A stretch of 64,000 nt of DNA from Gp13-AA77 sp035946735 (GTDB lineage Bacteria > Acidobacteriota > Terriglobia > UBA7540), in the NCBI GenBank assembly GCA_035946735.1, contig DASYYZ010000169.1, positions 75,316 through 139,315 on the forward strand, in the 5' to 3' direction. The position numbers and the translations under genes are program-made. Of this stretch, positions 1-8,331 are shown piece by piece. The notes under the pieces were generated by a model. That model made no database searches. It was given only the letters and a program-made list of their open reading frames with translations, and was not told the origin of the DNA. Within the stretch, counting starts at the first letter, position 1, and every line of letters begins with the position of its first letter.

Positions 1-995
1 TTCGCATCCTGCCCGCTGAATGCTTCGGCGCGGCGCTCGTGTACTTCACCGGGTCTAAAGAGCACAACGTGGCGCTGCGCGATCGCGCCAAGCGCCGCGG
101 CATGAAGTTAAGCGAGTACGGTCTGTTTCGAGGCGAAGAGGTGGTGGCGAGCCGCACCGAGGAAGACATCTACCAGGCGCTCGGCCTGCCCCTGATTCCG
201 CCCGAGCTGCGCGAGGCCATGGGCGAAATCGAGGCGGCTGAGGAAGGCAAGCTGCCGGATCTGGTGGCGCTCGAGGACATTCGCGGCGACCTCCAGATGC
301 ACACCACAGCCTCGGATGGCAAGACCAGCGTCGAGGAGATGGCAGCGGCCGCCAAGGAGCTCGGCTACCGCTACATCCTGATCACTGACCATTCCAAAGC
401 CGTCACCATCGCCAAGGGTCTCGACGAGGAGCAGGCGCTCGAGCACATCAAGAGGATCCATGCGGCTCGAAAGAAGGTGAAAGGCATCGAGATCTGGGCC
501 GGCTCGGAGGTCGATATCTTAGGCGACGGCAGCCTCGACTACTCGAACGAGTTGCTGGCCAAGTTCGACATCGTGCTGGCCAGCATTCACTCGCGAATGA
601 CGCAGCCCGGCGAGGAGATGACCGCCCGCATCCTCAAGGGACTCGAAAACCCGTACGTGCGCATTCTCGGGCATCCTACCGGCCGCCGCATCTTTCGTCG
701 CGAGCCCTTCAACTTCGATCTTGAAAAGGTGTTCGAAGCCGCCCGGAAGTTCGGAGTGATTCTCGAGGTGAATGCCAGCCCGGAGCGTCTTGATCTTTCC
801 GATCGCCATGCGCGGCTGGCGCATGACAAGGGGATGAAGATTGTCATCTCCACTGACGCGCACCAGCCCAAGCATTTTCTGCTCATGCGCTACGGAGTCA
901 CCACTGCGCGCCGGGGCTGGACCGAGAAAAATGACGTCATCAACACCTACCCGCCGGAGAAACTACTGGCGTCCCTGCGGCCGCTGCCGAAATGA
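1..995 (+). CDS. polX: DNA polymerase/3'-5' exonuclease PolX, C-terminal part (5' end outside window)
   Basis: This is the C-terminal part of a bacterial family X DNA polymerase, a base-excision-repair gap filler carrying a PHP-type metal-dependent exonuclease domain. The frame is open to the window edge (R-I-L-P-A-E-C-F-G... precedes Y-F-T-G-S-K-E-H-N), so the polymerase fingers and palm lie upstream and no start is present. The end of the polymerase thumb is seen (T-G-S-K-E-H-N, K-L-S-E-Y-G-L-F). The PHP domain follows with metal-ligand motifs QMHTTASDG, ITDHS, GSEVDI, SIHS, LGHPTGR and STDAH. About 330 of roughly 570 family residues are visible. The PHP ligands look intact, so exonuclease activity is likely retained. 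Confidence 0.93.
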   Translation, partial: RILPAECFGAALVYFTGSKEHNVALRDRAKRRGMKLSEYGLFRGEEVVASRTEEDIYQALGLPLIPPELREAMGEIEAAEEGKLPDLVALEDIRGDLQMHTTASDGKTSVEEMAAAAKELGYRYILITDHSKAVTIAKGLDEEQALEHIKRIHAARKKVKGIEIWAGSEVDILGDGSLDYSNELLAKFDIVLASIHSRMTQPGEEMTARILKGLENPYVRILGHPTGRRIFRREPFNFDLEKVFEAARKFGVILEVNASPERLDLSDRHARLAHDKGMKIVISTDAHQPKHFLLMRYGVTTARRGWTEKNDVINTYPPEKLLASLRPLPK

Positions 996-1049
996 GAATG
1001 CCATCGCGACTCCGGCCCAAGCAGCCAGTCCACATCGAATCGAGCGCGC

Positions 1050-1808
1050 TTGAATAAGCCCAAAACCTCTGTCCGGATTCCACCCGACGCCGTGATCTTC
1101 GACATGGACGGCGTGCTGATCGACAGCAACCCTTTTCATCTTCAAATCTGGCGCGAGTTTCTCATCCGTCAAGGTGTTTCTTTCGATCCTGACAAACTGC
1201 CTGCCCAGATCTTCGGGCAGCGTGATGACAAAGCTCTGCGCATGTTCCTGGGCGCTGATTTGAGCGAGCAGCAGGTCCAGGATTGGAGCGAAGAGCTGGA
1301 AGCGAACTTCCGGGAGGCTTTCCGGCCGCATGCCCGGGCGCTTCCGGGGGTCAATGCCCTGATCGAAGAGTGCCGCGAAGCCGGACTCCCGATGGCCGTC
1401 GCATCCTCCGCCATGAAGAAGAACGTAGACTTTGTCGTGGAGGCGCTGAAGCTCGCCCCCTGCTTTCAGTCTGTGGTGAGCGGAGACGAAGTGAGGCGCC
1501 CCAAGCCCGACCCGGAAATCTACCTGCTGGCGGCGGAGCATCTGGCCGCGAGCCCGCCGCACACGGTGGCCTTCGAAGACTCGTTCGTGGGGATCGAGGC
1601 CGTGGTGCGGGCCGGGATGAAATGCGTAGCGATTGCCTCGACGTTTTCCGTGCAACAACTCCGCGAGGAGACCCGAGCGCATTGTGTGGTCGGGAGCTTT
1701 GAAGAGCTGAGCCTGGCCAGGCTCAGGCAGCTTTTCGATCAACTGTCGGGGGATTCTGAAACGCGAATTCCAGATCCCAGATCCGGAATCCCAGATCCGA
1801 AATCGTAG
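1050..1808 (+). CDS. HAD-superfamily phosphatase/phosphomutase, beta-phosphoglucomutase-like
   Basis: This is a haloacid dehalogenase-superfamily hydrolase of the beta-phosphoglucomutase/sugar-phosphatase type. Motif I is FDMDGVLIDS (nucleophile Asp and acid/base Asp), motif II is the Ser in AVASSAMKKN, motif III is the Lys in RRPKPDPEIY, and motif IV is FEDSFVGIEA. The substrate cannot be told; a sugar phosphate is the usual one. The start used is TTG; an initiation nearer the D-A-V-I-F-D strand is possible. The last ~12 residues (I-P-D-P-R-S-G-I-P-D-P-K-S) are encoded by a short repeat rather than by family sequence, so the natural stop has probably been displaced. It converges on glgC with 13 bp between stops. 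Confidence 0.85.
   Translation: MNKPKTSVRIPPDAVIFDMDGVLIDSNPFHLQIWREFLIRQGVSFDPDKLPAQIFGQRDDKALRMFLGADLSEQQVQDWSEELEANFREAFRPHARALPGVNALIEECREAGLPMAVASSAMKKNVDFVVEALKLAPCFQSVVSGDEVRRPKPDPEIYLLAAEHLAASPPHTVAFEDSFVGIEAVVRAGMKCVAIASTFSVQQLREETRAHCVVGSFEELSLARLRQLFDQLSGDSETRIPDPRSGIPDPKS
1770..1804. repeat. Degenerate tandem oligonucleotide repeat at the HAD gene 3' end
   Basis: CCAGATC units recur about every 7 to 18 bp (CCAGATCCCAGATCCGGAAT, then CCCAGATCCGAAATC). The block covers the last codons of the HAD gene and ends just before its TAG. It resembles other simple oligonucleotide repeats at gene borders in this window. Confidence 0.75.
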
Positions 1809-1821
1809 ACCCTGACCCCGC

Positions 1822-3051
1822 TTACTCCGGCTCTTCGAACTGCCTCTGTTCCGGCACGATCACCACGATACCGGTGTCGCTGACGTGATACTTCTTGCGG
1901 TCTTCGCTCGAGTCGAAGCCGATCACGCTGCCCTCCGGAATGCGGATGTTGCGGTCGATGATGGCCCGCCGGATGCGCGAGTAGCGGCCGATATCGACGT
2001 GCGGAAAGATGATGCAGCCGTCGACGTCGGTGTAGCTGTTCACGCGCACATCAAAGGAGAGCACCGAGTTCGACACGCGCCCGCCGGAGACGATGCATCC
2101 TGAGGACACCATCGAATCGAGCGCCGTGCCCATGCGGCGGCCCTCTTCGGCAAAGAGAAACTTGGCCGGCGGATACTGGCGCTGGTAAGTGCGAAGCGGC
2201 CAATCTTTATCGTAGAGATTGAAAACCGGGCTGATGGAGATCAGGTCCATGTGGGCTTCGTAATAGGCTTCGATGGTGCCGATGTCGCGCCAGTACTTGG
2301 CCTGCTTCTTGTTCTCGTCCACAAAAGGGTAGATGAAGACGCGATGATTCTCGATCAGCCTGGGGACCACGTCGCGCCCGAAGTCGTGCGCGGAGTTGGG
2401 ATCGTCCGCGTCGGTCATCATGGCATCCAGCAGCAGATCGCGATTGAAGCAGTAGATGCCCATCGACACGTTGCACTTGTTGGGATCCCACGACGAAGGC
2501 TTGGGATCGGCCGGCTTCTCCTGCCAGCCGACGATGCGCCCGGCCATATCGGTTTCCAGCACGCCGAAGCGCGACGCCTCGGAGCGGGCGAATTCGATGG
2601 TTCCGATGGTGACCTCGGCTCCGGTGTCCAGATGATGTTGGAGCATGCCCTGGTAATTCATCTTGTAGACGTGGTCGCCGGAGAGAATCAGCACGTACTT
2701 GCAAGGCTCGCTCCCGACGGAATAGAGGTTCTGATAGATGGCGTCGGCGGTCCCTTGATACCAACTGTCGCCCACCCGTTTCATGGGCGGCAACACCGAA
2801 ACGTACTCGCCCATTTCGTGAGCGAGCATCGACCATCCTTCGCGCAGATGGCGGTTCAGCGACAAGGCCTTGTATTGCGTGATCACGAAGATGCGCCGCA
2901 GCCCTGAGTTGATGCAGTTGGAGAGCGTAATGTCGATGATGCGGTAGATGCCGGCGAAATGCACGGCGGGTTTGGCGCGGTCGCGGGTGAGCGGCTGCAG
3001 CCGGTCGCCGGCGCCTCCCGCCAGCAGGCATACCAAAGTGTCTCGAACCAT
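1822..3051 (-). CDS. glgC: Glucose-1-phosphate adenylyltransferase (ADP-glucose pyrophosphorylase)
   Basis: This enzyme makes ADP-glucose from ATP and glucose-1-phosphate, the committed step of glycogen synthesis. The 409-residue length fits bacterial GlgC. The N-terminal nucleotidyltransferase motif is LLAGGAGDRLQPLTRDRAKPA, followed by FAGIYRIIDITLSNCINSG and YQGTADAIYQN. ILSGDHVYKM carries the metal-binding Asp. Late in the protein come the left-handed beta-helix repeats (CIIFPHVDIGRYSRIRRAIID). It is the last gene of a minus-strand run after two glycosyltransferases, 131 bp downstream of the nearer one. No other glycogen gene is visible, so it could be co-transcribed with the polysaccharide cluster or be independent. 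Confidence 0.95.
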   Translation of the reverse strand: MVRDTLVCLLAGGAGDRLQPLTRDRAKPAVHFAGIYRIIDITLSNCINSGLRRIFVITQYKALSLNRHLREGWSMLAHEMGEYVSVLPPMKRVGDSWYQGTADAIYQNLYSVGSEPCKYVLILSGDHVYKMNYQGMLQHHLDTGAEVTIGTIEFARSEASRFGVLETDMAGRIVGWQEKPADPKPSSWDPNKCNVSMGIYCFNRDLLLDAMMTDADDPNSAHDFGRDVVPRLIENHRVFIYPFVDENKKQAKYWRDIGTIEAYYEAHMDLISISPVFNLYDKDWPLRTYQRQYPPAKFLFAEEGRRMGTALDSMVSSGCIVSGGRVSNSVLSFDVRVNSYTDVDGCIIFPHVDIGRYSRIRRAIIDRNIRIPEGSVIGFDSSEDRKKYHVSDTGIVVIVPEQRQFEEPE

Positions 3052-3182
3052 CGCAGACTCCTCTCGGCCGCGGAATGCCGGTTGATGCTCCCGGGACGCT
3101 CAGTGCCATCTTCTTTGTTTCGCGACCAATCTTCAACCGCTGAACCGGCATTTCTCGAAAATTTAAAGTTGAAACTCGACCC

Positions 3183-4277
3183 TCAAGGCTCGGGCCCGGC
3201 GCCAAATTTTGCCGCTAAGGTCGGCTTTACGCCGGTTACGCTCGCGTATACTGCCACAATCTCGCGAGCGATCCGGTCCTCGGCGTAGCGCACGATCCGG
3301 TCGCGGCCCTGGGTCCGCATCCCCCGGCGGCAGACCTGGATGATCCGCGCGGCGATATCCGCGGCGCGCCGCGGCACAATGTAGCAACCGTCCGTGGATC
3401 CGAGCAGCCTGGCGACGTCACCCACATCCGTCGAGATCACCGGCAGATTCACCGCCATCGCCTCCTTCACGATATTCGGCGAGCCTTCGGAATGCGACGC
3501 CAGCACCAGCGCATCCGCCGCGTTCAGATAGAGCGGCATCCGGCTGCGAGCCACGCCGGAGACCTGTAGCAGTTCGAGTTCGGGCACGTCGCGTTGAGCC
3601 TGGCGCACAGCTTCCTCAACCAGGTCGTAGCGCTTGTTTGCGATCGCGGGGTCATAGGGGAAGATCACGTACTTGCGATTCGAATCGAGTCCAAGGCGCC
3701 CGCGAGCCTCGGCAGTGTCCATGGGTCGAAACAGGTCCAGGCTGACGCCGTTCGGGATCACGAGGGCGGACTCGAGTCGCAAACGGGCTTTCATGGCTTC
3801 GCTCTTGACGATGACCGCCGCTGCCGAGCGCGCCAGCAGAAGGCTCGAGAGCTGGAAAATACGCCCGACAATCCCCACCTGACCCGTGCGATCGAACCGG
3901 CCGAGTACATCATCGCCCATGAACGAGACCACTAGCGGCGCTCGAAGCTGAAATCGCGCCACCCAACCCGAAAGCCCAAAATGAGCATGAATCAAGTCGT
4001 ACCGTTTGGCCGCGAGGCTCCGCCGCACCTGGACAATTCCACCGAGGTAGTTCATCAACGATTCGCGCCCGTTCACGAAGAGCACGTCGTACTCGACGCC
4101 GAGAGCGCGCAGCGACTCCATCTGCGCCTCGACGAAGCTCCCGTAGCTGGGATCGGCGGCAGTGGGCCAGAGGTTGGTGACCACCAGCACGCGGTATTGG
4201 CTGCGTTTGTCAACGCGGGTGGTTTCGGGGCATGAGGACATTACACCGGGCTCCCTGACCGCGCTTTTCGACCTCAT
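3183..4277 (-). CDS. Glycosyltransferase family 4
   Basis: This is a GT-B fold retaining glycosyltransferase of CAZy family GT4, acting in the cytoplasm on a nucleotide-sugar donor. The N-terminal Rossmann start is YRVLVVTNLWPTAADPSYGSF, followed by YDLIHAHFGLSGW. The C-terminal donor-binding region has LVLASHSEGSPNIVKEAMA with the E-x7-E type pair, then LPVISTDVGD. The start shown adds about 25 residues before Y-R-V-L-V-V, so a start nearer M-S-S-C-P is possible. It lies 39 bp after the preceding GT4 gene in the same orientation, which indicates one operon. Donor and acceptor cannot be read from sequence. Confidence 0.88.
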   Translation of the reverse strand: MRSKSAVREPGVMSSCPETTRVDKRSQYRVLVVTNLWPTAADPSYGSFVEAQMESLRALGVEYDVLFVNGRESLMNYLGGIVQVRRSLAAKRYDLIHAHFGLSGWVARFQLRAPLVVSFMGDDVLGRFDRTGQVGIVGRIFQLSSLLLARSAAAVIVKSEAMKARLRLESALVIPNGVSLDLFRPMDTAEARGRLGLDSNRKYVIFPYDPAIANKRYDLVEEAVRQAQRDVPELELLQVSGVARSRMPLYLNAADALVLASHSEGSPNIVKEAMAVNLPVISTDVGDVARLLGSTDGCYIVPRRAADIAARIIQVCRRGMRTQGRDRIVRYAEDRIAREIVAVYASVTGVKPTLAAKFGAGPEP

Positions 4278-4316
4278 TTTTGGCTCCGGCTCGAGAGAAG
4301 TTCAAGTGGGGAGGGC

Positions 4317-5438
4317 TCACTTGCTACACCTGAATATTTCTTCGTATAGGCTCATGACATGCTCCACCCGAAAAGGGTCAAGGAACGATTCGAGTCCTTC
4401 CGCCGGAGCCGCCTTCGCATCGCGCCCCAGCTCTTCGACGATCGCTCCACCCAACTGTGACACGTCGTCCGCCGGTGTAGTCCGGCCGATCGGGCAAGGC
4501 TCAAGAATCTCCCGAACTCCGCCGGGACAGTCCATCCCCACTACCGGAGTGCCCAGCGCCAGCGCTTCCAGCATAACGTTGGGCAATCCCTCGTACCGCG
4601 AAGAGAGGACGAAAAGATCAGCCCGCTGCATCCACGGATACGGGTTCGACTGAAAACCGGGGAAATGAACTTTATCCGCGAGGCCCAATCGCTCCGCGAG
4701 CGCCCGCAAGCTCGCCTCGCACGGACCCTCACCCAGAATCGTGAGGTCGGCCGCCGGTATTGCTTGCGCGACTTCAGTCATCGCCTGAACCAGAAGGTCG
4801 AAGCCTTTCATCGGGATCAGGCGGCCGCACGCGAGCAGGTGAGGACCCCGGTTGGGATATGGATTCGCTGCCGTGGCCGCCAGCGCACGAATGCGCTCGA
4901 TCTCCACCGGATTATAAATGCGGACCATCTTCCGGCGGGGAATCCCGAAGCGCCGCTCCAGATCGGTCAACATGGCGTCACACTGGCACAGGATGCCGTC
5001 CGCCCGCGGATAAAGCCGGCGATAGAGCCATCCCATCACCCGCGGGTTGGTGACTTCAGCCGCCATCCAAGCGCTCACCACAATCGTCTCGCGCACCCAA
5101 AGACGCACCCCCCGGGGCCAGAGCGGCTTCGAGGCCAGCAGCATGAGGTTGAGATGGCTGATGTTCGAAAGCACGACGGCGGGGCGAAGTTTCCACACCA
5201 GACGGATCACAGGCAGGATGGCGCTGCGCACCCGTTGGGCGGCGAGATCATGAAGAGGCACATCCGCCGGCAGCGAATCAAGGTAAGGTCCCTTCCTCTC
5301 GAGCACGGCGATGTGGGGCGTGAAGCGCGAGCGATCGAGGCGGGCGGCGAGCGTTACCATCACTCGCTCGGCCCCGCCGCCGCCAAGCGACGGCAGCAGC
5401 AACAGGACCTTCGCGGGCTCGGAATCAAGACTCATCAA
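4317..5438 (-). CDS. Glycosyltransferase family 4
   Basis: This is a second GT4 glycosyltransferase. The N-terminal GGGGAERVMVTLAARL is the typical glycine-rich acceptor-domain start. The donor domain shows LLACGRLIPMKGFDLLVQA, LTILGEGPCEASLRALAERLGL and FVLSSRYEGLPNVMLEALALGTPVVG. The last is the diagnostic E-G-x-P-x3-x-E-A loop contacting the nucleotide sugar. The 373-residue length is normal. It is flanked by a methyltransferase upstream (53 bp) and another GT4 downstream, all on the minus strand. This suggests stepwise assembly of a surface glycan, though the specific sugar is not predictable. Confidence 0.9.
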   Translation of the reverse strand: MMSLDSEPAKVLLLLPSLGGGGAERVMVTLAARLDRSRFTPHIAVLERKGPYLDSLPADVPLHDLAAQRVRSAILPVIRLVWKLRPAVVLSNISHLNLMLLASKPLWPRGVRLWVRETIVVSAWMAAEVTNPRVMGWLYRRLYPRADGILCQCDAMLTDLERRFGIPRRKMVRIYNPVEIERIRALAATAANPYPNRGPHLLACGRLIPMKGFDLLVQAMTEVAQAIPAADLTILGEGPCEASLRALAERLGLADKVHFPGFQSNPYPWMQRADLFVLSSRYEGLPNVMLEALALGTPVVGMDCPGGVREILEPCPIGRTTPADDVSQLGGAIVEELGRDAKAAPAEGLESFLDPFRVEHVMSLYEEIFRCSK

Positions 5439-5490
5439 GGCTGGAAAAAGGGTTCGGGACAGGCGCCTGTCAGACGGACGCTAGGCTAGG

Positions 5491-6315
5491 CTAGGCCGTT
5501 TTCACAAACACAAATTCATTGTTGCCGTTCAGGTGCTCGCGCGCCTTGAGCTTGGCCAGACGAAATCCATGCCGCTCGTAAAACTCCCGGATTTCGCGCG
5601 GCGTTGCCACTTCGAATGGATATCCTCCCAGCCAGTCCAGCCAGTCATGGACCACTGACATGCCCCGTTGTTTCTTGTAATCCCGATAGCGCTTGGCGGG
5701 ATTCCTGCCTCGCAGGACGTCCGCAGCCAGCCCTTTGCCCGCGAAGATGGGCACGAAGACTGCCATCACGAGCGCGGCGCCCGGCCGGCCCGTGATGTAA
5801 ATCCTCTTGACGAGTCTCCAGCCGTGTGAAATCCAGCCGCGATCGTTGTAAATGGCGATGAAAAGTTTGCCGCCCGGCTTCACCGCGGGCATTACGCCTT
5901 CGAGAGCTTGCCACATGTTCCCGGTGTGATGAAGTACGCCCCAGGAGTAGACAATGTCATATTGGCCCAGGCGCGCGAGGTAGGCATCGTCGAGGGCGCT
6001 GCCACGCTCGATGCTCCATTCCTTCAAGTTCGGGAAATACCGCCGCTTCAGTTCCTCGGTACAGGCAACGCTCGAGCGATCAAAGTCGAAAGAATGGATT
6101 CGAGCCGCGCCCAGCCGCGCCGCCGCCAGCGAAAACAAGCCGCTGCCCGAGCCAACATCGAGAAACGACTTTCCGGCAAGACTCTTCACCTCCAGCATCT
6201 CGCGGAGAGAATCCTCTGCGACGGCAATACGCTCGTCGTTGAGAACGCTCAGGAACCGGCGCCAGTTCTCTCCAAAGGCAAAACGCTTTTCGGTATCGAT
6301 TGGGGTTGAAGGCAT
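5491..6315 (-). CDS. Class I SAM-dependent methyltransferase
   Basis: The SAM-binding motif I is FLDVGSGSGLFSLAAARLGA, with the acidic residue of motif II at HSFDFDRSSV and motif IV/post-I at YDIVYSWGVLHHTGNMW. VKPGGKLFIAIYND is the conserved core strand. The C-terminal half adds family-specific sequence (Y-R-D-Y-K-K-Q-R-G-M) seen in O-methyltransferases of polysaccharide and natural-product clusters. I chose ATG at 6315 (M-P-S-T-P-I-D); the frame stays open to a GTG at 6381 giving 22 more residues. It sits between another methyltransferase and a GT4 gene, so a sugar or glycolipid intermediate is the likely substrate. Confidence 0.85.
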   Translation of the reverse strand: MPSTPIDTEKRFAFGENWRRFLSVLNDERIAVAEDSLREMLEVKSLAGKSFLDVGSGSGLFSLAAARLGAARIHSFDFDRSSVACTEELKRRYFPNLKEWSIERGSALDDAYLARLGQYDIVYSWGVLHHTGNMWQALEGVMPAVKPGGKLFIAIYNDRGWISHGWRLVKRIYITGRPGAALVMAVFVPIFAGKGLAADVLRGRNPAKRYRDYKKQRGMSVVHDWLDWLGGYPFEVATPREIREFYERHGFRLAKLKAREHLNGNNEFVFVKTA

Positions 6316-6437
6316 CGTCGCTCTGGAAAAGCGTCTGTCCAGAAAGTCTATCTTACTGACGATTACGGGATATAGTGACACATTTGGCGCGCGAGAGGGC
6401 GCGGCTTCTCAGCCCGTCGCGAACGCGACTCGACATT

Positions 6438-7289
6438 TCACGGGGCTCTGAAGCCCCGCCCTTCCATGGCCGGACGCCGCGCCACCGAGACCACATACGG
6501 CGAAGTCCAGCGGTTCGGTTTCAGGCCAAAAAGGTAGTCGTCGATCATCCACGCCAGCCTCGATGCAGCGGTATGGGCTCGCGACACCATTTTCCTGAGT
6601 GCGCGACTCCGCCAGCCCTCGACGTTGAGCACCTCAAGTGAAACGGGCATCAGGTAGCCTGCGGATTCAACCTGCAGGCCAGCCTGACGGTGCGCCTCCG
6701 CGAGCCTGTCTCGACCCATCACCACGTGCGCTTCGTACAGCCTCCGGTCGAGCAGCCTCTGGTAGCGGCCCAGAACGCCGGTGAGATTCGGGATCAGCGT
6801 CACCATCTTTCCACCCGGTTTCAGGAGGGCCGCGATCGCGCTTATGGGCTTGATCGCGTCGTCAAAATGCTCGACCACGCCGAAGGATATCGCCACCTCA
6901 AAGCGCCCCAAGACCCCCGCCGGCGGATCGAAAAGGTCCGCGCAGTAGATCTCGCCTTGAACGCCTTCCCGCTCGAGGATGCGGCGGGCGCGCTCGCAGC
7001 CAAGTTCGGACTGGTCGATGCCCGCCACCTGAAATGCAAGATATCGCGCGAAGTAAGGCAGAAATACCGATTGCGCGCAGCCAATCTCGATAAGCCGTTG
7101 CTGGCCCGCGGAATTGGTTCCTAGCACCTCGGCAAAATAGCGATGAAAGCTGCGAAGGGGATAGTTCTTAAGCCCGGAGCGATACGGATCGATCGTCGGC
7201 GGTAGCGGCGTGCGCTGCCACCATTGATCCCAAAAGTCAGGCCCGGTGCGGTCGCCGGCTCGCGAATCTGTCTTTCCCACAAAGCTCAT
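6438..7289 (-). CDS. Class I SAM-dependent methyltransferase
   Basis: Motif I is RLIEIGCAQSVFLPYFARY, with VAGIDQSELGCERARRIL as the acidic motif II and FEVAISFGVVEHFDDAIKPI as motif IV. LKPGGKMVTLIPNLTG follows. The Glu-Ile-Gly-Cys variant of motif I and the F-D-D-A region are typical of the Methyltransf_11/23-type enzymes in glycan clusters. The product is 283 residues, cytosolic, without signal peptide. It lies 34 bp after the zinc-ribbon methyltransferase and 122 bp before the next methyltransferase, in the same minus-strand operon. Substrate unknown. Confidence 0.85.
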   Translation of the reverse strand: MSFVGKTDSRAGDRTGPDFWDQWWQRTPLPPTIDPYRSGLKNYPLRSFHRYFAEVLGTNSAGQQRLIEIGCAQSVFLPYFARYLAFQVAGIDQSELGCERARRILEREGVQGEIYCADLFDPPAGVLGRFEVAISFGVVEHFDDAIKPISAIAALLKPGGKMVTLIPNLTGVLGRYQRLLDRRLYEAHVVMGRDRLAEAHRQAGLQVESAGYLMPVSLEVLNVEGWRSRALRKMVSRAHTAASRLAWMIDDYLFGLKPNRWTSPYVVSVARRPAMEGRGFRAP

Positions 7290-7323
7290 TGCTTGCGACT
7301 CAGTTCGTTGCCGGCGCGCCGGC

Positions 7324-8331
7324 TTAAGCCTTCCGAGCGAGGTAAGTGCTTATCGGATGGGTCCTTCGCAGCACTTGCATCAGTCGCAGGAGAGGCCAGA
7401 ACGGCCTCTCCACAAGTCTGAGGGGGTACTTGAAACCGTACCGAACCGAGGAGATAAGGCCCGGACGCATTCCTTGCTTCTCAATGAACTCCGGCCGCCC
7501 GGTTGGCAGATCCTCCCATGACAACCTCCTTCTCATTACCTTGTCCCTCAGAAGGAAGATCAGCCAGTTCTCGGGCTCCAGGTTGAAAATGTGCCCGCGG
7601 TTGTCTTCACGCTCGAGCCGGAACCCGGTCTCTTGCAGGTACCGATTGACGGTCTGCCGCGTAAAGAAAACCAGGTGTCGCGGTACGTCCTCGCAGAAAA
7701 GGTGGCGGGAAGCCATGCTGTCGAAGTTCGTCACCAGGAAGACGAAGAGCCCGCGTGGCTTGAGAACCTTCGCCGCCTTGCGAAAGTAGTCCATGGGATG
7801 ATGCACATGCTCAAGCACAGCCCAGGCGGTTACGGCGTCATAGGTGGGGGTATCTACGGGAATATCCGGAAACGATTGAGGGTAAACTGGAAAATCTGCA
7901 ATCGGCGTCGACGAATGGGATACCTCGACGCCTTCCACGGCCCAGCCTCGCTCGGCCATGAATCTGGGAAAGTCACCATTGGCACAGCCAACGTCGAGCA
8001 GCCGACGCGGCCCTCCGCGGTTCTCGATTTCGCGAAGATAACGCGCTTCCCGCGCGTAGCGTCTCTGGTGATACTCTTTATTCTCAGCGAAACCTTTCTC
8101 GTAGTACTCGGGAGGATAGTATTTCCCGATCTCATTGAACGAGGGCCTCGGATTCACGAATCCGAGCCCGCATCTGTCGCATTCGACCACCGTGAATAAT
8201 TCGTTGGGGAAGTACCTGCGATCAGGTATCTGATAAACGGTGGTCTGGCGTGTAGAGCCACACAGGTCACAGGCCGTTGTCTCCACGAATGCTCCAGTTC
8301 TGATGCCCGGCCAGGATTGTAATGCAGGCAT
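7324..8331 (-). CDS. Zinc-ribbon class I SAM methyltransferase
   Basis: The N-terminus has a four-Cys zinc ribbon (CDLCGSTRQTT... then VVECDRCGLGFVNPRP) followed by Y-Y-P-P-E-Y-Y. The SAM fold has RLLDVGCANGDFPRFMAERGW, VEGVEVS and YDAVTAWAVLEHVHHPMDYFRKA. This ribbon-plus-methyltransferase layout is common in enzymes acting on nucleotide- or lipid-linked sugars. The ATG (8329-8331) overlaps the stop of the flippase gene as TAATG, indicating translational coupling. The frame stays open far upstream of this ATG, but that stretch is only the opposite-frame shadow of the flippase gene. Confidence 0.88.
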   Translation of the reverse strand: MPALQSWPGIRTGAFVETTACDLCGSTRQTTVYQIPDRRYFPNELFTVVECDRCGLGFVNPRPSFNEIGKYYPPEYYEKGFAENKEYHQRRYAREARYLREIENRGGPRRLLDVGCANGDFPRFMAERGWAVEGVEVSHSSTPIADFPVYPQSFPDIPVDTPTYDAVTAWAVLEHVHHPMDYFRKAAKVLKPRGLFVFLVTNFDSMASRHLFCEDVPRHLVFFTRQTVNRYLQETGFRLEREDNRGHIFNLEPENWLIFLLRDKVMRRRLSWEDLPTGRPEFIEKQGMRPGLISSVRYGFKYPLRLVERPFWPLLRLMQVLRRTHPISTYLARKA

